In this document: positions 49,806-59,629 of the stretch, one piece after another
How positions within the stretch are numbered: the first letter of the stretch is position 1
Layout of the letters: every line of letters begins with the position of its first letter
Origin: Gammaproteobacteria bacterium
GTDB taxonomy: Bacteria > Pseudomonadota > Gammaproteobacteria > Steroidobacterales > Steroidobacteraceae
DNA length: 64,000 bases
Assembly (NCBI GenBank): GCA_004297335.1
Contig: SCUD01000171.1
Coordinates: 1-64,000 of the forward strand
Reading direction: 5' to 3'
Notes under the pieces: generated by a model
Seen by the model: only the letters and a program-made list of their open reading frames with translations
Told to the model about the DNA's origin: nothing
Databases searched by the model: none
Translations under genes and position numbers: made by a program

Positions 49806-50767
49806 GGCGAGTACGCAAACAACATGCGCGAGCTGTCAACCAGCCGCAGCCGGCCGTCACGCTGCAGCGCGGCCACGAGCGCCTGCGGCTCGCCACGGAT
49901 CTGCAGCCGGAAGGTGGCGGCCTCCGGGGCGACTTCGATCAGTGCGACGCCGCGCACCAGGGGCAGGCGTCCCATCGCCCGCTCCACGCCAACAAAGGCC
50001 TCGAGGGAATCGATGCCGGTGACGGTCACCAGTTCCTCACTGCGCCGCCCCGCGGTGCTCGAGGCCATCAGCGCGGCGTAGCGGTCCGCTGCGAGCTCCG
50101 GGCCCGTTTCCAGCACGCCCGTCGCCTCGGCCAGGGTTCCGGCACCCCGGAAGCTCCACTCGACGGGGCGGGCGGCGGAAGTGCCCGGCCCGGCGCGCCC
50201 GGTCAGTACGCCTTCCGCGCCAAGCCGGCGAGCCGCGGTCGAGGCGTCCTCACCGGGGTTCGGCCAGACCAGCGGCAGCCCGCGCCGCACCGCTGCCTGT
50301 GCCACGCGCTGTCGCTCCTCCCCGGGACTGGTCGCGGTGAGGACCGCGGCCTGCCCGCCCCCGCGGTCCACGGCCAGCCACACGAGAACCACTGGCCGCT
50401 CCGCTCCCCAGAACGGCAGGCCGGCGGCATCGATCGCGTTCTCGATCGCGCGGCCGTCGAAGCTCACGGCCAGCTGATTGCCGGCGGCGCGTCGATAGCT
50501 GACCACCAGGCGGGCCGCATCCGCGACGAGCGGTGCGAGGCCCCCAAGTTGAGGGGCATCCCGGCGCCCGGTGATCCGTACCAGCACATCCCCAAGGGCC
50601 TCGCGGAATGCCGCCTGTTGTGCCCGGTCGCCCGTGCCGGCCACGGGCACGGTCGCCGCATAGAGATCCGGCAGCGTGATCGTGTCCGCGCGCACCGGCC
50701 CGGCGACCAGCGCGCACAGGAGGAGCAGGACAATGGTGGGCTGCATGCGGGCACGGGCTGGCAACAT
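49802..50767 (-). CDS. DUF2066 exported protein
   Basis: A 321-aa protein with a signal peptide ([16 protein letters not shown]) and the DUF2066 start pattern [24 protein letters not shown], then VSYRRAAG and [19 protein letters not shown]. Function unknown; the family is confined mostly to gammaproteobacteria and is usually divergent from purM. The ATG at 50746 (MQPTIV) would remove six basic/Ala residues and is equally plausible. Confidence 0.83.
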   Translation of the reverse strand: MLPARARMQPTIVLLLLCALVAGPVRADTITLPDLYAATVPVAGTGDRAQQAAFREALGDVLVRITGRRDAPQLGGLAPLVADAARLVVSYRRAAGNQLAVSFDGRAIENAIDAAGLPFWGAERPVVLVWLAVDRGGGQAAVLTATSPGEERQRVAQAAVRRGLPLVWPNPGEDASTAARRLGAEGVLTGRAGPGTSAARPVEWSFRGAGTLAEATGVLETGPELAADRYAALMASSTAGRRSEELVTVTGIDSLEAFVGVERAMGRLPLVRGVALIEVAPEAATFRLQIRGEPQALVAALQRDGRLRLVDSSRMLFAYSP

Positions 50768-50825
50768 GGTCGAGGTACAATACTACATCGCCCGGAACCG
50801 GGCCTTGCCGCAGCCCTTCCCGCCG

Positions 50826-51854
50826 ATGCAGCCACGCCAGCCCCTGACCTATCGCGACGCCGGTGTCGACATCGACGCCGGCGAGGCGCTCGTCGAACGC
50901 ATCCGCCCCCATGTCGCCCGCACGATGCGGCCCGAGGTGCTGGGCGGCCTCGGCGGCTTTGGTGCCCTGTTCGAGCTGCCGCCGGGCCGCTGGCGCGCGC
51001 CGGTGCTGGTCGCCGGCACTGACGGTGTTGGTACCAAGCTGCGGCTCGCCATCGACACCGGTCGCCACGACGGTGTCGGCCGCGACCTGGTGGCGATGTG
51101 CGCCAACGACGTCCTTGTCCAGGGGGCCGAGCCACTGTTCTTCCTGGACTACTACGCGACGGGCCATCTGTCAGTCGAGCTGGCCGAGCGCGTGATCCGC
51201 GGCATTGCCGCAGGCTGCGCCCAGGCCGGCTGCGCGCTGGTTGGCGGCGAGACCGCCGAAATGCCCGGCATGTACCACGGCGCGGACTACGATCTCGCCG
51301 GCTTCTGCGTCGGCATCGTCGAAAAGACCGAGATCCTCGACGGCTCGCGTTGCCGCGCCGGCGATGCGGTGATCGGAATCGCTTCATCGGGGCCGCATTC
51401 GAATGGCTATTCGCTGATCCGCCGCCTGGTCGAGCGCGAGGGCGCGAATGCCTCCACGCTGGTGGATGGCCGGCCGCTGTTCGAACTGCTGATGGAACCA
51501 ACGCGCATCTACGTGAAGCCAGTCCTCGCGCTGCTGGCCGCACTCGAGATCCATGCACTTGCGCACATCACGGGCGGAGGACTGAGCGACAACATCCCGC
51601 GCGTCCTCCCGGCCGGCCTTGGCGTACATCTCGACCCGCAGGCCTGGCGTCGGGGCGCAGTCTGGGACTGGATCCAGACCGCCGGCGTCATCCCGGACGA
51701 CGAAATGCACCGGACCTTCAACTGCGGCATCGGCATGGTCGTGATACTGCCAGCGGCGCAGGCCGACCGGGCCGCAGGCCTGCTGCAGGCGGCCGGAGAA
51801 CAGGCCTCGATCATCGGCGTGGTCGCCCCCGGTGAAGGCGTGCGGATCGGCTGA
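50826..51854 (+). CDS. purM: Phosphoribosylformylglycinamidine cyclo-ligase (AIR synthetase)
   Basis: Purine pathway enzyme (342 aa) that closes the imidazole ring. The signatures are [48 protein letters not shown] and [12 protein letters not shown]. It is divergent from DUF2066. A TACAAT -10-like element lies near 50777. It shares one base with purN (TGATG). Confidence 0.96.
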   Translation: MQPRQPLTYRDAGVDIDAGEALVERIRPHVARTMRPEVLGGLGGFGALFELPPGRWRAPVLVAGTDGVGTKLRLAIDTGRHDGVGRDLVAMCANDVLVQGAEPLFFLDYYATGHLSVELAERVIRGIAAGCAQAGCALVGGETAEMPGMYHGADYDLAGFCVGIVEKTEILDGSRCRAGDAVIGIASSGPHSNGYSLIRRLVEREGANASTLVDGRPLFELLMEPTRIYVKPVLALLAALEIHALAHITGGGLSDNIPRVLPAGLGVHLDPQAWRRGAVWDWIQTAGVIPDDEMHRTFNCGIGMVVILPAAQADRAAGLLQAAGEQASIIGVVAPGEGVRIG

Positions 51855-52504
51855 TGGCGGAGCCGCCCGGCTTTGCCGTGCTGATCTCGGGGCGCGGCTC
51901 CAACCTGCTGGCGCTGGCAACGGCGGTCGCCGATGGCCGTATCCCGGGTCGGATCGCCCTGGTCGTCAGCGACCAGCCGGAGGCCGGCGGCCTGGACCAC
52001 GCCCGGCGCCTGGGGCTGCCGTGGACCGTACTGCCGCTCGCACGGGGCGCCGACCGCGCCGCCTGGGGCCGGGAACTCGATGCCCTGCTGCAGGGACGGG
52101 CGGTCGAGTTCGTGACCCTGGCCGGGTTCATGCGCATCCTGGACGCCGATTTCGTGCGGCGCTGGCCAGGACGGCTGCTGAACATCCACCCGTCGCTGCT
52201 GCCGGCCCACCGCGGCCTGCACACCCACCGCCGGGTCCTCGAGGCCGGTGAGCCATGGCACGGCTGTACCGTGCACTTCGTCAGCGAGGAACTCGACGCC
52301 GGCCCCGCGGTCATCCAGGGCAGGCTGCCGGTCAGGCCGGGGGATAGCGAGGAATCGCTTGCAGCTCGCGTTCAGCTGCTGGAGCACATCATTTACCCGC
52401 GCGCCGTCTCCTGGCTGGCCGCCGGACGGCTCGCGCTGCTGGACGGAGTGGTGTGGCTGGACGGCCGGCCGCTGACGGCGCCGGTCATCGAGGAACTGCC
52501 ATGA
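51854..52504 (+). CDS. purN: Phosphoribosylglycinamide formyltransferase
   Basis: Transfers a formyl group from 10-formyl-THF to GAR (216 aa). ISGRGSNLLAL is the phosphate loop. The catalytic triad blocks are NIHPSLLPAHRGLHTH (Asn, His) and VHFVSEELDAGP (Asp). Coupled to purM and overlapping the DUF3108 start by 4 nt. Confidence 0.95.
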   Translation: MAEPPGFAVLISGRGSNLLALATAVADGRIPGRIALVVSDQPEAGGLDHARRLGLPWTVLPLARGADRAAWGRELDALLQGRAVEFVTLAGFMRILDADFVRRWPGRLLNIHPSLLPAHRGLHTHRRVLEAGEPWHGCTVHFVSEELDAGPAVIQGRLPVRPGDSEESLAARVQLLEHIIYPRAVSWLAAGRLALLDGVVWLDGRPLTAPVIEELP

Positions 52505-53217
52505 GGAAGGTCCTGCTCGCGATGCTGTGTCTGGCGGGTCCGGCGCTGGCGCAGGCCGCCGGGATTCCGCTGGCGCCGTTCGTGGCCGAGTACGACGTCC
52601 GCTACGGCAGCATGCCGGTCGGCAGCAGCCGCACCGAAGTGGGACACGGCACCGTGCCGGAGCACTGGTTCATCGAGACCCGCTCGAATGCCAGCGGCTT
52701 TGCGCGGCTGATCGCCAGCGGCACGCTCGTGCAGCGCTCGGATTTCGCGCTGGACGGCGCCACCATCCGGCCGCTGCGGTATCGCTTCGACGACGGTTCA
52801 GGCCGTTCCTCGAAGGACGTGGCGCTCGACTTCGACTGGATCGCCGGCCGGGTCCGGGGCAAGGCCGAGGGCGATCCCGTGGACCTGGCGGTGGACTCCG
52901 GCCTCCAGGATGCGGCGTCCATCCAGGCCCTCGTGCAGGCCCGGCTCGTGGCCGGCAGCGAACCCGGCGAGATCGCGATGATCGAAAGCGATTTCGTCAA
53001 GCATTACCAGTACACGCGGCTCGGCGAGGAGCGCCTGCGGACCGCGCTGGGCGAAATTGATACCGTGCTCTATCGCAGTGCGCGCGTCGGACGCGACCGT
53101 GAGACGCTGCTGTGGTTCGCCCCGGAGCTCGGCTGGGTCACGGTGCAGGCGGAACAGCGGCGCAACGGCAAGCGCACCTTCCAGACCCGGATCCGCAGCT
53201 ATACGCCGGGCGCCTGA
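52501..53217 (+). CDS. DUF3108 exported protein
   Basis: A 238-aa protein with a signal peptide (VLLAMLCLAGPALAQA) and a beta-rich DUF3108 domain beginning FVAEYDVRYGSMPVG and ending ELGWVTVQAEQRRNGK. Family function is unknown; it follows purN in many gamma- and betaproteobacteria. It probably lies in the periplasm or is attached to the outer membrane. Confidence 0.85.
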   Translation: MRKVLLAMLCLAGPALAQAAGIPLAPFVAEYDVRYGSMPVGSSRTEVGHGTVPEHWFIETRSNASGFARLIASGTLVQRSDFALDGATIRPLRYRFDDGSGRSSKDVALDFDWIAGRVRGKAEGDPVDLAVDSGLQDAASIQALVQARLVAGSEPGEIAMIESDFVKHYQYTRLGEERLRTALGEIDTVLYRSARVGRDRETLLWFAPELGWVTVQAEQRRNGKRTFQTRIRSYTPGA

Positions 53218-53232
53218 GGGGCGCGGTCCGCT

Positions 53233-53796
53233 TCAGGCGCGTGGCAGCGTCACGCCGCGCTGCCCCTGGTACTTGCCCGCGCGATCGCGGTACGAGGTGC
53301 CGCAGACCTCGTCGGACTCGAAGAACAGCATCTGCGCGACACCCTCATTGGCGTAGATGCGGGCCGGCAGCGGCGTCGTGTTCGAGAACTCGAGCGTGAC
53401 GTGCCCTTCCCACTCCGGTTCCAGCGGCGTCACGTTCACGATGATGCCGCAGCGTGCATACGTCGATTTGCCGAGGCACACGACCATCGCCCGGCGCGGG
53501 ATCCGGAAGTACTCGACGGTCCGCGCCAGGGCAAAGGAGTTCGGCGGGATGATGCAGACCTCGGCCTCCAGATCCACGAAATTGTTCACGTCGAAGCGCT
53601 TCGGGTCGACGATCGTCGAATTGATGTTGGTGAAGATCTTGAATTCGCCGGCACAGCGGACGTCGTAGCCGTAGCTCGAGGTACCGTAGGAGATGATCGG
53701 CCGGCCATCCACGTTGCGCACCTGTTCGGGCGCAAACGGCTCGATCATCCCCTGGGCCGCCATCCGGCGGATCCAGTGGTCCGACTTGATGCTCAT
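53233..53796 (-). CDS. dcd: dCTP deaminase
   Basis: Trimeric enzyme (187 aa) making dUTP for thymidylate synthesis. [12 protein letters not shown], the nucleotide-binding GKSTYARCG, the catalytic Glu in [17 protein letters not shown] and the C-terminal [13 protein letters not shown] are all present. It follows the Fe-S carrier gene mrp (TGATG overlap), a frequent pair. Confidence 0.95.
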   Translation of the reverse strand: MSIKSDHWIRRMAAQGMIEPFAPEQVRNVDGRPIISYGTSSYGYDVRCAGEFKIFTNINSTIVDPKRFDVNNFVDLEAEVCIIPPNSFALARTVEYFRIPRRAMVVCLGKSTYARCGIIVNVTPLEPEWEGHVTLEFSNTTPLPARIYANEGVAQMLFFESDEVCGTSYRDRAGKYQGQRGVTLPRA

Positions 53797-54899
53797 CAGT
53801 CGTCCTCGACGCTGATCACCGGGCCCTGCGCAGCGCCACCGCGGGCACCGAGGGCGAGGCGCGCGGCCACGCGGCGCGCGATCGCGTGGAAGGTCGCTGC
53901 GACCGGCCCGTCCGGATCGGCGACCACGGTCGGCTGGCCCGCGTCCGCCCGCTCGCGGATCCGGCCGTCGAGCGGCAACTGGCCGAGCAGCGTCGTCTCA
54001 TAGCGGCGGGCCAGGTCCGCGCCGCCGCCAGCGTCGAACACATGCGACTGGTGCCCGCAGGCGGGGCACACATGTACGCCCATGTTCTCGACGATCCCGA
54101 GCACGGGCACATTGACCTTGCGGAACATCTGCAGGCCCTTGCGCGCGTCCAGCAGCGCAATCTCCTGCGGCGTCGTGACAATCACCGCGCCGCTGACCGG
54201 CACGCGCTGCGTCAGCGTCAGCTGCACGTCGCCGGTGCCCGGGGGCATATCCACGACCAGGTAGTCCAGCGGTCCCCAGTGGGTACCGCTGAGCATCTGG
54301 GTGAGGGCCTGGGTCACCATCGGACCGCGCCAGACCATCGGCTGGTCCGGATCCACGAGGAAACCGATCGACATCACCGGCAGGCCATGGCCGCGCGGCG
54401 GCTCCAGGTGAGTGCCGTCGGCCATCTTCGGCTGTGCACCGGCAACCCCCAGCATGCGCGGCAGGCTCGGCCCGAAGATGTCGGCGTCGAGCATGCCGAC
54501 CCGCGCCCCCTGGGCGGCCAGCGCCAGCGCGAGATTGACCGCGACCGTCGACTTGCCGACGCCGCCCTTGCCGGAGGCGACCGCGATCACATTGGCAACG
54601 CCTGGCAGCGGCTGGAGTCGGGGATCGGCAACAAACGCCGGGATATTGGCCCGCAGCTCGACACCGAACGGCTGTTCGATGCCGGCATGCCGGGCATGAG
54701 CCCCGAGGGCCGCGGCCAATTCCTCGCGGTAGCCGCCGACCGGAAAGCCAAGCACGATCCGCACGATCGTTCCGCCCGGAGCGGCCACCACGGACTCGAT
54801 GGCTCCAGCCTCCGCCAGGGTCAATCCGAGGTGAGGTTCGACCCAGGTCCCGAGTACCGTGCGCAGGTGTTCTTCCGTGTTCACCGTCTTCCGTGCCAT
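53796..54899 (-). CDS. apbC: Iron-sulfur cluster carrier protein Mrp/ApbC
   Basis: P-loop ATPase (367 aa) that delivers Fe-S clusters. An N-terminal DUF59/MIP18-like domain (about residues 1-95) precedes the deviant Walker [20 protein letters not shown]. The cluster-binding CxxC is in [29 protein letters not shown] is the family Walker B block. It is unrelated to the Mrp antiporter. It is divergent from the HEAT-kinase gene. Confidence 0.94.
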   Translation of the reverse strand: MARKTVNTEEHLRTVLGTWVEPHLGLTLAEAGAIESVVAAPGGTIVRIVLGFPVGGYREELAAALGAHARHAGIEQPFGVELRANIPAFVADPRLQPLPGVANVIAVASGKGGVGKSTVAVNLALALAAQGARVGMLDADIFGPSLPRMLGVAGAQPKMADGTHLEPPRGHGLPVMSIGFLVDPDQPMVWRGPMVTQALTQMLSGTHWGPLDYLVVDMPPGTGDVQLTLTQRVPVSGAVIVTTPQEIALLDARKGLQMFRKVNVPVLGIVENMGVHVCPACGHQSHVFDAGGGADLARRYETTLLGQLPLDGRIRERADAGQPTVVADPDGPVAATFHAIARRVAARLALGARGGAAQGPVISVEDD

Positions 54900-55005
54900 T
54901 CCTCGAGGGGGGCGGCATTGTAGCCGATGCCGCGGTCACCGATCGCCCCCACAGGGGTGTGGCATACTCGTCACGAATCGGAGGGGTTCCGGCAGCTGGG
55001 GTCGG

Positions 55006-57396
55006 ATGGCATTTTTTGGTGCATATCGTGCAGATCGCCTGATCGCTGAAGTGCGCGAGCATGGCGAGGCCGACAGCCCGCGAGCGCGACAGGCGCTCGC
55101 CCGGCTGCAAAAGCTCGGCGCGGCAGCGATCGGGCCGATCGTCGACGCCCTCGCGACGGCGGACAAGCGGGAGACGCTGGCCTTCGTCGATGTCCTTTCG
55201 GGCCTGGTCGACAACCGGACTTTCCCGGCGCTGGCCCGCGCCCTCACTGGCGAAAACCCGCGCGCAGTCGCCGGGGTTGCCTGGGCACTGTCGTCTTCGC
55301 GCAACTTCCAGCCGACCCTGCTGTTCGACCTGCTCAGCGAACCGGGCATGTCGCGCCCCGCCGTTCTCGAGATCATCGCCGCGCACAAGTCCCGCCTGCC
55401 GCTGCGGGACCTGCTGAACGCTGCCTACCTGCAGGAGCCGACCGAAAAGGCCGCGCTGTTCCGCATCGCCGGGGAACTGGTGGACCAGAGTTCCGTCGAT
55501 GAGCTGATTGCCCGCGTCGAGGGCAAGGACCCGGTCGCGCGCATGCACATCATCGCCCTGCTCGCGCGCTTCAATTCGCCGCGCGTGCGGGCAGCGCTGC
55601 AGGCAACGCTGCGGGACCCGAACAAGCTGGTGCGGGCCTCGGCGTTGCGGGCGATCGCCGCGATGGATGGCCCGGTCAATCCTGCGGAGGTCACCCCGCT
55701 GCTGCGCGATCAGGACCTCGAGATCCAGGGACTCGCCGTCGACGTCCTGTGCAAGAGCCGCCACCCGGACACGGTGCACCACCTGGTAGCCGTGCTGAAG
55801 GACGAGTCCGAGTTCGTCCGGCGCGCCGCCGTCGAGGTACTGAACGAGGTCGGTGACGAAAGCTCCGTGAAGCACCTGCTGCAGTCCATCCGTGATGATG
55901 ACTGGTGGGTGCGCAGCCGGGCCGCAGATGCACTCGGCAAGATCGGCGGGCCCAAGGTGATCAACGCCGCCCTCGCGCTGGTATCCGACCGCGACGATGA
56001 GGTCCGACGCACCGCAATCGAAATCCTGAACCAGACCCGCGACGAGCGCGCGGTCAGTCACCTGCTCGAGGCGACCCGGGACCCGGACTGGTGGGTCAGC
56101 GAACGCGCCGTCGACGCGCTCGGGGCCATCGGCAGCCGGAAAGCGGTCCCGCGGCTGACCGAGATGCTGCAGACCAATCCGCGCTCGGTCGCGAGCGTCG
56201 TCCGGGCCCTGGGGCGCATCGGCGACAGCACGGCGCTGGACGGCGTGCTCGGTGCCCTCGACCGCCCGGAGTCCGACGTGCGCATCGAGGCGCTCGGAGC
56301 GCTGTCGCGCCTTGCCGACGACCGCTCGGTGGACCCGATCCGGGCCAAGATCCTGGCGCTGGCCGGTGCCGCCGACCAGTCCGTCGCCAGCGCCGCACAG
56401 CGCTCGCTGACCGAGCTGGAAAACCGCTTCGGCCCGACGACACTGACCATGGCGCCGGTCATCCCCGGCGCCAGCGCCGGGACGGACGCCAGCCGGACGA
56501 TGCTGATCGAGTCGGCCGACGTCTCGGCGATCATGAAATCCTCCGAGTCCCAGGGCCGCCTGGACATCGCCACGCTGAAGAGCGGCGACATACTCGACGG
56601 GCGCTACCGGTACATCGAGCGCATCGGCAAGGGCGCCTTCGGTACCGTGCTGCTGATGGAGGACACGGTCGTCGGCGAGCGCCTGGTGCTCAAGTTCCTG
56701 AATCCGACCATCGCGCAGGATGAGGAGATGATGCAGCGCTTCGTCCACGAGCTGCGCTACAGCCGCAAGATCACCCACCCGAACGTGATCCGGATCTACG
56801 ATTTCCTGCACATCCGCGGCAACTACGCGATCTCGATGGAGTATTTCGCGTCGCATACGCTTGGGGCCGAAGTGGCCGACGGCAAACCGATGGCGCTGCG
56901 CCGGGCGATCCGCTTCGGCATGGACATCGCCCGTGGCATGGCCGTCGCCCATGTGGCCGGCATCGTGCACCGGGACCTCAAGCCGGCCAACGTCCTGATC
57001 GACAATGAGGGGCTGCTCAAGATCGTCGATTTCGGCGTCGCCGCGGCCCAGCACCAGGGTGACACGCAGCTGACCAAGACCGGTTACGTGATCGGTTCCC
57101 CCAAGTACATGGCGCCCGAGCAGATCCTCGGCAAGAAGGTCGACGAGCGCGCCGACATCTATTCGCTCGGCATCATGCTCTACGAGATGCTGACCGGCAC
57201 GCCGCCCTATCACCGCGGCGACCACATGTCGGTCATGTACCAGCACGTCCAGGGCCGGGCCCGCCCGCCGATCGAGCTGAACCCGGCGCTGCCGCAGGCC
57301 CTGTCCGACCTGGTGATGAAGGCGATTGCCGTCGACAAGGAAAAACGTTTTGCGTCCATGGATGAGCTGCATATGGCGCTCGAGCGCTTCTTGTGA
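55006..57396 (+). CDS. HEAT-repeat / Ser-Thr protein kinase fusion
   Basis: A 796-aa cytosolic protein. Residues about 20-475 are HEAT/PBS-lyase repeats (for example DDDWWVRSRAADALGKIGGP at 297-316 and DPDWWVSERAVDALGAIGS at 359-377). A Ser/Thr-rich linker (about 476-530) leads to a Hanks-type kinase at 535-796: GKGAFGTV (541-548), Lys563, HRDLKPAN (655-662), DFG (675-677) and APE (703-705). The kinase looks catalytically complete. It has no membrane segment. It lies 15 nt before two PilT-type genes, so control of pilus retraction is a reasonable inference. Confidence 0.9.
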   Translation: MAFFGAYRADRLIAEVREHGEADSPRARQALARLQKLGAAAIGPIVDALATADKRETLAFVDVLSGLVDNRTFPALARALTGENPRAVAGVAWALSSSRNFQPTLLFDLLSEPGMSRPAVLEIIAAHKSRLPLRDLLNAAYLQEPTEKAALFRIAGELVDQSSVDELIARVEGKDPVARMHIIALLARFNSPRVRAALQATLRDPNKLVRASALRAIAAMDGPVNPAEVTPLLRDQDLEIQGLAVDVLCKSRHPDTVHHLVAVLKDESEFVRRAAVEVLNEVGDESSVKHLLQSIRDDDWWVRSRAADALGKIGGPKVINAALALVSDRDDEVRRTAIEILNQTRDERAVSHLLEATRDPDWWVSERAVDALGAIGSRKAVPRLTEMLQTNPRSVASVVRALGRIGDSTALDGVLGALDRPESDVRIEALGALSRLADDRSVDPIRAKILALAGAADQSVASAAQRSLTELENRFGPTTLTMAPVIPGASAGTDASRTMLIESADVSAIMKSSESQGRLDIATLKSGDILDGRYRYIERIGKGAFGTVLLMEDTVVGERLVLKFLNPTIAQDEEMMQRFVHELRYSRKITHPNVIRIYDFLHIRGNYAISMEYFASHTLGAEVADGKPMALRRAIRFGMDIARGMAVAHVAGIVHRDLKPANVLIDNEGLLKIVDFGVAAAQHQGDTQLTKTGYVIGSPKYMAPEQILGKKVDERADIYSLGIMLYEMLTGTPPYHRGDHMSVMYQHVQGRARPPIELNPALPQALSDLVMKAIAVDKEKRFASMDELHMALERFL

Positions 57397-57411
57397 TTCA
57401 CTCCCGCGCCG

Positions 57412-58503
57412 ATGCCACGCATTGATGCCTTCCTGAAGCTCGGAACCAGCCAGTCTTGTTCTGACCTGCATCTGGCGGTCGGGGTACCCCCGATGCTGCG
57501 CATGAACGGCGACCTGGTGCCGATCCGTTTCCGCGATCTCGCCGGGGCGGAGCTCGAGAGCTACGTCAACGAGATCCTGACCCGGAACCTGGCCGACCGC
57601 TTCCGGGCCGGCCATGACGTCGACTTTTCCTACGTCTCCGAGGACGGCGGCCGCTTCCGGGTCAACGTCTTCCGCAAGGACTCCGGCGTCGGCGCGGTGT
57701 TCCGCGCGATCCCGGCCGAGGTGCCGTCGCTCGACTCGCTGCAGCTGCCCGCGGTGGTGAAATCGCTGTGTGACCACCACCAGGGCATGATCCTGGTCAC
57801 CGGCTCGACCGGCACCGGCAAGTCGACGACGCTCGCGGCGATGATCGACCTGCTGAACCGGACCCGCAGCCTCAACATCATCAGCCTCGAGGACCCGATC
57901 GAGTTCGTGCACCGCAGCAAGAAGAGCCAGGTCATCCAGCGCGAACTCGGCACCCACCTGCCCACCTTTGCCGAGGGCGTGCGGGCGGCAATGCGCGAGG
58001 ATCCGGACGTCATCCTGGTCGGCGAGCTGCGCGACGCCGAGACCATCTCGATGGCGATGACTGCGGCCGAGACTGGCCACCTCGTACTTGGCACGCTGCA
58101 CACGACCAGTGCGGTCAAGACCATGGACCGGATGATCGACGCCCTGCCGGCCGATGAACGCGAGCAGACCAAGGGCTTTCTCGCCCAGAGCCTGATCGCC
58201 GTGATCACCCAGGTCCTGGTACGCCGGCCCGAGAATCGCGGTCGCCGGGCCGTCTGCGAAATCATGGTGATGAACCGGGCGATCGCCAAGCTGATCCAGA
58301 CCGACCAGACGCACCAGATTCCGGCCCAGCTGCAGACCGGTCGCGACACCGGCATGCAGCTTCTCGACCAGGCGCTGCTGGCCGCCATCCGGGCGCGCGA
58401 GATCGATCCCGACGATGCCTATGCCTACGCGACGGACAAGCGGCTGTTCGTGCGTCACGTCATCGATCGCAGCCTGTTGCCGCGCTTCGACGCGCAGGGT
58501 TGA
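57412..58503 (+). CDS. PilT-type retraction ATPase (first copy)
   Basis: A 363-aa type IV pilus twitching ATPase. The N-terminal PAS-like domain has SDLHLAVGVPPMLRMNGDL. Walker A is [15 protein letters not shown] (from about residue 130), the Asp box is [10 protein letters not shown] and Walker B is [34 protein letters not shown] is the His box region. It resembles PilT more than PilU. The usual C-terminal AIRNLI-type membrane-contact motif is replaced here by AIAKLIQT. Probable operon with the kinase and the second copy. Confidence 0.9.
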   Translation: MPRIDAFLKLGTSQSCSDLHLAVGVPPMLRMNGDLVPIRFRDLAGAELESYVNEILTRNLADRFRAGHDVDFSYVSEDGGRFRVNVFRKDSGVGAVFRAIPAEVPSLDSLQLPAVVKSLCDHHQGMILVTGSTGTGKSTTLAAMIDLLNRTRSLNIISLEDPIEFVHRSKKSQVIQRELGTHLPTFAEGVRAAMREDPDVILVGELRDAETISMAMTAAETGHLVLGTLHTTSAVKTMDRMIDALPADEREQTKGFLAQSLIAVITQVLVRRPENRGRRAVCEIMVMNRAIAKLIQTDQTHQIPAQLQTGRDTGMQLLDQALLAAIRAREIDPDDAYAYATDKRLFVRHVIDRSLLPRFDAQG

Positions 58504-58512
58504 GCCGCAGCG

Positions 58513-59574
58513 ATGGCGCGCATCGACGAATATCTCGAGGAAGTCCTCCGGCGCGAGGGTTCGGACCTGCATTTCATGGCCGGCGACCCGCCGCGCATCC
58601 GCCAATGGGGCCTGCTGTCGGCGCTGCGCGCCGAACCGCTGGCCGCCGATTTCGTCCACGATGCGCTGTATGAGATCCTGCCGCGCAAGGCGCTCGACCG
58701 CTTCGAATCCCGTGACGGCACCGACTTCGCGTACGCCCTCGGCGACCAGGCCCGCTTCCGCGTCAACGTGCTGCGCCAGCTGAACGGCATGGGCGCCGTG
58801 TTCCGCGCGATCCCGTCGCGGGCCATGACCCTCGAGCAGCTGAAGATGCCGGACGCGGTGCGCAACCTGTGCAAGGTCTCGAACGGACTGATCCTGGTGA
58901 CCGGCAAGACCGGCTCCGGCAAGTCGACCACGCTCGCCGCGATGATCGATGACCTCAACGCGCGGCTGCGCGGCCACATCCTGACGATCGAGGATCCGAT
59001 CGAATTCGTGCATCCGCGCAAGAACTGCCTGGTCAGCCAGCGCGAGGTCGGCGTGCACGCCGAGTCCTTCTCGAGCGCACTGCTGTCGGCGCTGCGCGAG
59101 GATCCGGACGTCATCCTGGTCGGCGAGCTGCGCGACCTCGAGACCATCAGCACCGCGATCACCGCGGCCGAGATGGGCATCCTGGTCATGGCGACGCTGC
59201 ACACCAACGGCTCGGCGGCCACCGTGGACCGCATCGTCAACGCCTTCCCGGCCGACAAGCAGAGCCATGTGCGCACGATGCTGTCGACCTCGCTGCGCGG
59301 GGTGATCTCGCAGCAGCTGGTTCCGCGCAAGGGGGCTGCCGGTCGGGTCGCCGCACTCGAGGTGCTGCTGAATACGCCGGCAGTGGCCAACCTGATCCGC
59401 CAGGGCAAGATCGACCAGCTCGAGAACGCGATGCAGTCCGGTGGGACCCTCGGCATGCGCACGATGGACAGCGCGATCGCACAGCTGCTCGAGCAGGGCG
59501 TCATCAGCGGCCGCTCGGCGTTCGAGAAGGCGATCAACAAGGCCCGTTTCGAGGAGGGCCGCAATCTCGACTGA
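58513..59574 (+). CDS. PilT-type retraction ATPase (second copy)
   Basis: A 353-aa paralogue, 9 nt after the first. The N-terminus is [18 protein letters not shown]. Walker A is [15 protein letters not shown], the Asp box [13 protein letters not shown], Walker [16 protein letters not shown] and the His box [15 protein letters not shown]. The segment [20 protein letters not shown] matches the PilT-like C-terminus well. The two copies differ enough to suggest separate or hetero-oligomeric roles. No pilin or assembly genes are in the window. Confidence 0.9.
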   Translation: MARIDEYLEEVLRREGSDLHFMAGDPPRIRQWGLLSALRAEPLAADFVHDALYEILPRKALDRFESRDGTDFAYALGDQARFRVNVLRQLNGMGAVFRAIPSRAMTLEQLKMPDAVRNLCKVSNGLILVTGKTGSGKSTTLAAMIDDLNARLRGHILTIEDPIEFVHPRKNCLVSQREVGVHAESFSSALLSALREDPDVILVGELRDLETISTAITAAEMGILVMATLHTNGSAATVDRIVNAFPADKQSHVRTMLSTSLRGVISQQLVPRKGAAGRVAALEVLLNTPAVANLIRQGKIDQLENAMQSGGTLGMRTMDSAIAQLLEQGVISGRSAFEKAINKARFEEGRNLD

Positions 59575-59629
59575 ACCGGGGCCGGCGGGCGCGTGGCATA
59601 CTGCGCAGCCGATTTGCCGGATCCGGACC

